Shown here: positions 22,285 to 26,223 of the stretch, in pieces | How the letters are laid out: each line of letters begins with the position of its first letter | How positions within the stretch are numbered: the first letter of the stretch is position 1 | IMG/VR virus record: IMGVR_UViG_3300035669_000006 | Span: 1-26,223 of that record | Reading direction: 5' to 3' (one strand) | Source: a virus | DNA: 26,223 bases | Program-made: the position numbers and the translations under genes | The notes under the pieces: generated by a model | What the model saw: the letters and a program-made list of their open reading frames with translations, nothing else | What the model was told of the DNA's origin: nothing | Databases searched by the model: none

Positions 22285-23275
22285 CGTCGCCCTCCTCGGG
22301 GGTGTAGAGCTTTGAGCCTTCGTGGACCCATGAGATCGGGATCAGCACGATCTCTCCTGACGGACGCTTCCTCACGCGAAGCTTCGGGGGCCAGTGATCT
22401 TCATCCTCCCCGCTCCCCTGCTCCAGTGGTACGGAGGGGCGGACTTTCAAGCGCTCCAACTCGCGCAGACGCTCCTCGTCGCGGTCGGGGGCCACCCAGA
22501 GCAGCTTCTCCCGGTCCCCCAGCGGTATAGAGGGCCGGGGTGGCAACGAGAAGCGCGAGGCCAGGTTCTCCAGCTCGTCGCGCATCTGATCGTCGTCAGC
22601 GAGCTTGGCCAGCTCCAGTAGATCGTTGACCGCCTGTTCGCGTCGACCGGCTGGGCCCAGCGGTATAGAGGGGGCGGGGATGTAGCGGCGGTGACCACGA
22701 AGGTGATCGAAGTTGCCGTGGAGCCGCAGCGCTGGGCTGTATCCCGGTGCGATTTTGATCGTCGCCTCCGGCCAGTGGTCCCCCTCTGGCTCCGCCTTTA
22801 ATAGCGCGGCGTCGGGAGTCTCGTTATCAACGTCGGCTTGTGCAAGGTCCACCTCTGGCTCCGGGGTGGCGGGCTGCTTCCCCCCGGTTCCGTCGCAGTC
22901 AGGACACGGGTCGCTGATCCACTCGCCGTTGCCCTGGCGAAGCTCGACACCGCTTCCCTTGCATCGTTCGCAGTTCTCCGGCCGCTCCGGCTCCTCTCCC
23001 TCTGTAGGGGCGCTCCCTGGCTTCATCTCGGTCTCCTGCGCGGACGGCTGGCCATAGTTCTTCGCGCAGCAGTTGTGGCATCGGTCCGTCAGCGTCGAGT
23101 GGACCTCAGCGCCGCACGAACCGCACTTCAGCGTCTCCTCCGTCCCCGTAGGGGCAGAGCAGTCGGAACATCCGGGGCAAGCCTGTCGGAAGGTCTTGTC
23201 GGGGGCCGCGCCGTCCGATTCAGTGACCACCACTTCGCCGCTCCCCCCGCACCGCTCCTGTGGGTCCTTACTCAT
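22277..23275 (-). CDS. Zinc-knuckle protein with DnaJ-like CxxCxGxG motifs
   Basis: The ATG at 23275 is used (332 residues), with GGAGACG upstream. A longer frame upstream has unlikely composition. The N-terminal third has several Cys pairs: CGGSGE (9-14), CPGC (33-36), CGSC (51-54) and CHNC (66-69). CERCKGSG (102-109) and CPDCDGTGG (124-132) are of the type found in the DnaJ central zinc domain. No J domain is present. The second half has DHWP twice and (R/A)PS(I/V)PL three times, followed by beta-like IVLIPISWV. It may act as a holdase-like or RNA/protein-binding factor, but this is inferred from the motifs. It is the largest gene in the small-gene train. Confidence 0.7.
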   Translation of the reverse strand: MSKDPQERCGGSGEVVVTESDGAAPDKTFRQACPGCSDCSAPTGTEETLKCGSCGAEVHSTLTDRCHNCCAKNYGQPSAQETEMKPGSAPTEGEEPERPENCERCKGSGVELRQGNGEWISDPCPDCDGTGGKQPATPEPEVDLAQADVDNETPDAALLKAEPEGDHWPEATIKIAPGYSPALRLHGNFDHLRGHRRYIPAPSIPLGPAGRREQAVNDLLELAKLADDDQMRDELENLASRFSLPPRPSIPLGDREKLLWVAPDRDEERLRELERLKVRPSVPLEQGSGEDEDHWPPKLRVRKRPSGEIVLIPISWVHEGSKLYTPEEGDDA

Positions 23276-23942
23276 GGGCGTCTCCTTCCTTAGTGGGGGT
23301 GTTGGGCTGGGGAACGGCGAGCAGGTGGAAAAGCGGCTGATTGGCGTCCAACTCGTAAGTGACCGGGATGGTGAGCTTGCCCCGCAACATGCCCTCCGGC
23401 TCGTCTGCGTTTTCGAGCCAGCCATCGAGCCCGCAGGTGCCGGGCCGGCCCTCCTCGCCCGGGTCGCAGCCGGTCTCCGGGTGGAGAAGGCGCAGGCCGG
23501 GTTCCAGGCCGTTGCCGTCGAACTCGATCTCGACCCGATGGCCCGTGTAGCGGGGCTGCTCCCGCTCTCGCCGGTCCTGCTCTACGGCAGCGTCAAGAAA
23601 GGCTTCCGTGAAGGTTGCGAGGTCGTGCTGCTCCTGTGGTGGGGAGGGGGTGAGGACGGCGTTATAGAGCGCGTTGTCTGCGTCGTCGCGGTGCTTGATC
23701 TGCTCAGCGCCGAGCGCCACTTTGTCGAGCGAGCAGTGTGCGTCTGAGGTGATCTTCCATTTCTCAGCCTCTGCTTGTGCCTCTGCCAGCTTTGACTCTG
23801 CGGCCTTGGCGGGGATGACGTCTATCAACTCCAACCCAAGGGATCGGAGAGACTCCTCATGTTGAGGTTTTACGACTTCCCACCAGGTGCCCAGAGGGTC
23901 ACTACAACGTTTAACTAGTGTCCAGCGCTTCTCGTCACTCAT
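23268..23942 (-). CDS. Protein of unknown function, MSDEKR N-terminus
   Basis: The ATG at 23942 has a near-perfect AAGGAGGTAA upstream, so it is preferred over longer starts. The 224-residue protein begins SDEKRWTLVKRCSDPLGTWWEVVKPQ. It then has a helical part (AAESKLAEAQAEAEKWKITS, LDKVALGAEQIKHRDDADNAL) and a Glu/Gly-rich beta-like C-terminal part with TGHRVEIEFDG and KLTIPVTYELDA. It shares its first six residues with the next upstream gene. The beta-rich end reads like a small folded domain, but no family is recognised. Confidence 0.7.
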   Translation of the reverse strand: MSDEKRWTLVKRCSDPLGTWWEVVKPQHEESLRSLGLELIDVIPAKAAESKLAEAQAEAEKWKITSDAHCSLDKVALGAEQIKHRDDADNALYNAVLTPSPPQEQHDLATFTEAFLDAAVEQDRREREQPRYTGHRVEIEFDGNGLEPGLRLLHPETGCDPGEEGRPGTCGLDGWLENADEPEGMLRGKLTIPVTYELDANQPLFHLLAVPQPNTPTKEGDAHE

Positions 23943-24076
23943 CGCGTTACCTCCTTGCCGCACTTCGGGCACGGCTTGGGCTGGACGCCGAGACAATCCG
24001 AGAGGCGTACCCCCACCCAGCCGCACGATGCCCACTGCGAGCAGTAAACGGTGACTATCCGCTTCTCGTCACTCAT
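23939..24076 (-). CDS. Tiny zinc-ribbon protein, MSDEKR N-terminus
   Basis: The ATG at 24076 gives 45 residues and has GAGAGGA upstream. It begins SDEKRIVTVYCSQW, then SCGWVGVRLSDC, and ends PKPCPKCGKEVTR. Five Cys residues, including CPKC, suggest a zinc ribbon. It overlaps the previous stop (ATGA-type). The same first residues as the downstream gene suggest a duplicated leader. Confidence 0.65.
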   Translation of the reverse strand: MSDEKRIVTVYCSQWASCGWVGVRLSDCLGVQPKPCPKCGKEVTR

Positions 24077-24309
24077 TTGCCGGTCCTCTCTTCTGCCCAG
24101 TCGGAGAGGCACTTCTGGCACGCAGGGCGCTCGCGCACAGGCCGACCGCTTTCGGTAACGGCGAAGCAGATTGCCTTGGAGTTGCACACCGTTCCCATGT
24201 GCTTGACGCTGCCTGGGCCTGGGAGCGTCCCGTCGGGCATATACAGACCAGAACGAGCCGTGTGCGTGAGAGCGCCGGGCTGCTTGCCGATGGTCACGAC
24301 CTGCTTCAT
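24073..24309 (-). CDS. Small Cys-paired protein
   Basis: The ATG at 24309 overlaps the upstream stop as ATGA and is preferred over a GTG 15 bases earlier. The 78-residue protein reads KQVVTIGKQPGALTHTARSGLYM, then MGTVCNSKAICFAV and RPACQKCLSDW. The Cys spacing (42, 48, 64, 67) could make a zinc ribbon. The family is unknown. Confidence 0.65.
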   Translation of the reverse strand: MKQVVTIGKQPGALTHTARSGLYMPDGTLPGPGSVKHMGTVCNSKAICFAVTESGRPVRERPACQKCLSDWAEERTGK

Positions 24310-24932
24310 GCCTGACCGGCCCACTTCGAGAGACGCTGTTGAAGTTCTTCGGTCCCCATCGTCCCGACGCGATTGCGAAGCAGGTCCGCGACCAGCCGCG
24401 CCTCCTCCTTGGAGAGGACGCCTGGAGAGGCTTCGACTTCTTCGCGGCGCTTCTGGTTGATGCAGGCCGAGTCGAGCATCGCCCGCTCGCGCTGCTTGAG
24501 GCTTGAATACGTCTCGCCGTCCGGGCCGACCCAGTCCTCGATCACAGGCCCGAACTGTTCAGCCCGTTCCTTCTCCCAAGCTGCATGGAGGCTGGGTAGG
24601 GCAGCGGTGAGGGCGTTGCGGAACCGCAGATCAATCGGGAGACCATCGCCGACCGCGTGCGGCTGTGCATCCTCACGCCATCGCCGCGCCGCAGCCTCGA
24701 AAGCCTCATCCGGTACTTCGGGGAGGGAGCCAGAAGATGGCATCGGCAGGGAAGCGGGGAGACCGACGCTCGGGTACTCGGCATCGCGGGTGTCCGTCTT
24801 GAAGGCGTCCCGGAAGGCGGTCAGCACCTCGCCGAACTCACCTCGCACTGAGAGCCAGGCATCGAACTCAAGCAGCGTCTGACGGTTGACCGCTACCTGT
24901 TCAGGGAGGGAGTGCTGGGTGGGGTCGGTCAC
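24306..24932 (-). CDS. Mostly helical protein of unknown function
   Basis: The 208-residue protein begins at a GTG that overlaps the previous stop (GTGA) and has AGGGGG upstream. It is largely helical: PEQVAVNRQTLLEFDAWL, then PDEAFEAAARRWREDAQP, IDLRFRNALTAALPSLHAAW and ERERAMLDSAC-like segments. It ends ARLVADLLRNRVGTMG and QQRLSKWAG. No enzyme motif was found. The proline- and serine-rich loop (about 58-75) separates the two helical parts. Confidence 0.65.
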   Translation of the reverse strand: MTDPTQHSLPEQVAVNRQTLLEFDAWLSVRGEFGEVLTAFRDAFKTDTRDAEYPSVGLPASLPMPSSGSLPEVPDEAFEAAARRWREDAQPHAVGDGLPIDLRFRNALTAALPSLHAAWEKERAEQFGPVIEDWVGPDGETYSSLKQRERAMLDSACINQKRREEVEASPGVLSKEEARLVADLLRNRVGTMGTEELQQRLSKWAGQA

Positions 24933-25189
24933 GAGTTCCCCCTGACGTTGATCGCATATTCGACGCGGTCCGCCAAACAGCCGGGTCCGCTGTGAATCGC
25001 CTCCCGCAGCTTCGCTACCTCGTCTACTAGGGCGAGCTGGGTGTGGATCTGGGCGGCCTGGAGGGCGTCGGTAACAGTTGGGGTTCCGCCTACCTCAGCA
25101 GTGAGGTCCGCGGAGGCTTGGAGGAGGCGCGTCGCCTCTTCCCGGTGATCAACGGCCTCTACCTGCTCGCTGTTCGTTGGGTCAGCCAT
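24929..25189 (-). CDS. Small helical protein of unknown function
   Basis: The ATG at 25189 is used (86 residues). A TTG two codons upstream, with GAGG five bases before it, is an alternative. The product is Ala/Glu/Leu-rich and helical (EQVEAVDHREEATRLLQASADLT, AAQIHTQLALVDEVAKLREAIHS). A short C-terminal tail contains CLADRVEYAINVRG. No family is recognised. Confidence 0.65.
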   Translation of the reverse strand: MADPTNSEQVEAVDHREEATRLLQASADLTAEVGGTPTVTDALQAAQIHTQLALVDEVAKLREAIHSGPGCLADRVEYAINVRGNS

Positions 25190-25634
25190 TCGCAATCCGT
25201 CCTCTCCTGAATTTCACGGCGTCGGGGTGAGAAGCCGAGACCCGGACCCACGGGCAGAACTGGCCGTCCTCGTCCCAGAAGTCCGTCAAGTCCTCGGCGG
25301 GCTTCGTGGTGGCGCACTCCTGCGGCGGCGCGGTGACCTCTCCCCCCACGTTGTAGGACGGCGCGGTCCAGTGCGGGCCGTCCTCGCACTCGCAGCGGTC
25401 CTGTCGCCATTCGGCCTCGGCCGTCTCGGGGTCGTAGGCCATGCAGTAGGTCTCCATGCGGACCTCGGTGAAGTTGCAATCGAGGGCCGAGGCCATGCTG
25501 GCCTTGTCCTTCGCGTAGCTCTCCGTCGCCGGCCAGATCGTCGGCTCCCACTGGTAGTCAGGCTGGGTCATGTACCGGTCACCAGGGCGAGGCTCTTTGC
25601 GCCAGTCGATCTCGGGCTTTGTCGCAGTCGCCAT
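25182..25634 (-). CDS. Protein of unknown function with Cys/Trp-rich segment
   Basis: The start is the ATG at 25634, which overlaps the previous stop (TGATG) and has GGGGAGC upstream. The 150-residue protein has DWRKEPRPGDRYMTQPDYQWEP, then ALDCNFTEVRMETYCMAYDPETAEAEW and RCECEDGPHW. The acidic, aromatic, Cys-containing pattern suggests a metal or disulphide site. A further segment is DFWDEDGQFCPWVRV. No known family. Confidence 0.65.
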   Translation of the reverse strand: MATATKPEIDWRKEPRPGDRYMTQPDYQWEPTIWPATESYAKDKASMASALDCNFTEVRMETYCMAYDPETAEAEWRQDRCECEDGPHWTAPSYNVGGEVTAPPQECATTKPAEDLTDFWDEDGQFCPWVRVSASHPDAVKFRRGRIANG

Positions 25635-25852
25635 CAGCGCTCCCCTTTCGTCTCTTGGTTGGTCTCGGTTACGTCTTCCCAAGGGGTGGTGGTGACGGTG
25701 CGGGACTGGATCGGTAGCGGTGCTTCACCCTCAAGCAATCCGAATGTGGCTTCCTCTTGGGCACGCGCGAGCGAGGCGACCACCAGTAGTTGCACTCCAG
25801 CCCTCCCGACAACCCTGTACTCCGTGATCCTCTCGTGGTCGTGCTTACTCAT
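25634..25852 (-). CDS. Small protein of unknown function
   Basis: The 72-residue protein starts SKHDHERITEYRVVGRAG and has VQLLVVASLARAQEEA, then a Thr/Glu-rich end. It overlaps its upstream neighbour by eight bases. No clear motif is seen; the beta-like start (EYRVVG) and short helix could form a small domain. Confidence 0.6.
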   Translation of the reverse strand: MSKHDHERITEYRVVGRAGVQLLVVASLARAQEEATFGLLEGEAPLPIQSRTVTTTPWEDVTETNQETKGER

Positions 25853-26108
25853 TTGGGCACCTCCGGGTGGCCGCGAGGGCAGTTCGGAGGAACCGGCGCT
25901 TGTACTTGCGGAGCTTGCGGCGGGCGCCCCACTTGGTCGCAGTCTGGCCGCCGGCCGATTCGTTGAAGCCGTCCCGTCCTTTGAAGGCAGCGCCGGTCAC
26001 ACCCTCGATGTCCCACCAGTAGCCGCCTGCGTGGCACGGGCGAATGTCCTCCGAGAAGAACACGTCCCTTGCCGTCACCGTCTCTGCCTCTTTAGGGCTA
26101 GGTGGCAT
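25845..26108 (-). CDS. Small basic protein of unknown function
   Basis: The 87-residue protein starts at an ATG with an AGGAGGTGA ribosome site, the best in this section. It begins PPSPKEAETVTARDVFFSEDI, contains HAGGYWWDIEGVTGAAFKG, and ends with a basic helix (RRKLRKYKRRFLRTALAAT). The basic helix may bind nucleic acid. No family is recognised. Confidence 0.65.
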   Translation of the reverse strand: MPPSPKEAETVTARDVFFSEDIRPCHAGGYWWDIEGVTGAAFKGRDGFNESAGGQTATKWGARRKLRKYKRRFLRTALAATRRCPNE

Positions 26109-26223
26109 CGGGGGTCACCTCCTGCGTCTCAACGTTCCACTCGAAGCCGCTGGCTTCTATCGCCATTTGAAGGCCCTCGGGCAGATCGCCCGTGAGCGAG
26201 TCCAAGGCGTCTTCGATCTCTTC
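26098..26223 (-). CDS. Partial acidic protein, N-terminus beyond window
   Basis: An open minus-strand frame enters from the right edge and ends at TAG (26098-26100), overlapping the next start by 11 bases. The visible 41 residues are acidic (EEIEDALDSLTGDLPEGLQ) and end TQEVTPDAT. Nothing more can be said about its function. Confidence 0.55.
   Translation of the reverse strand, partial: EEIEDALDSLTGDLPEGLQMAIEASGFEWNVETQEVTPDAT

Noticed and set aside
22423-22672. Three similar short repeats that might be a CRISPR array
   Set aside because: They are 17-18 bases, unevenly spaced (95 and 138 bases), lie inside a coding frame and encode the SIPL motifs of one protein.

Overview
This window is a segment of a tailed double-stranded DNA phage or prophage genome. 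Almost every gene lies on the minus strand, so the gene order runs from right to left. The sequence is GC-rich, and GTG and TTG starts are frequent. Genes are packed with ATGA, GTGA, TTGA or TGATG start/stop overlaps, and Shine-Dalgarno motifs such as AAGGAGGT and GGAGG are common. This fits a phage of a high-GC bacterium. An actinobacterial host is a reasonable guess, because the two secreted plus-strand proteins resemble small exported proteins of that group, but nothing here proves it.

Region 1 (about 17.9 to 26.2 kb) is a train of small minus-strand genes, each overlapping or nearly touching the next. Most are unrecognised. At least six carry paired Cys or Cys/His motifs suggesting zinc ribbons, and one of those (22277-23275) has two DnaJ-like CxxCxGxG knuckles. 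The train ends in a possible ASCH/PUA-like gene and an HTH protein that is the best candidate for the small terminase subunit (18204-18773). One small plus-strand gene (20565-20789) interrupts it, apparently with its own promoter and a shared hairpin at its end.

Region 2 (about 17.53 to 17.93 kb) is the only long non-coding stretch. It holds four direct copies of GTCATTA (minus strand) and two perfect palindromes. It sits just upstream of the late genes and looks like a control region, possibly an origin.

Region 3 (about 4.3 to 17.5 kb) is the morphogenesis block. In transcription order it has a ribbon-helix-helix-like protein, small basic proteins, a two-domain peptidoglycan hydrolase, large terminase, small structural proteins, a membrane-anchored small protein, a P22-type portal, scaffold, major capsid protein, a probable decoration protein, an unknown basic protein, a head-tail adaptor and a P22 gp10/T7 gp12-like nozzle. 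Portal, adaptor and nozzle with no tape-measure gene in between suggest a short-tailed (podovirus) particle.

Region 4 (1 to 4.3 kb) holds a small virion protein, a long trimeric-type tail fibre and an incomplete protein at the left edge. Between them lies a two-gene plus-strand cassette: a signal-peptide Cys-rich protein and a secreted HExxH metallopeptidase translationally coupled to it. This opposite-strand cassette is the most unusual cargo in the window and looks like a moron (accessory gene) acting outside the cell or at the envelope. No integrase, repressor, polymerase, tRNA or CRISPR array was recognised.
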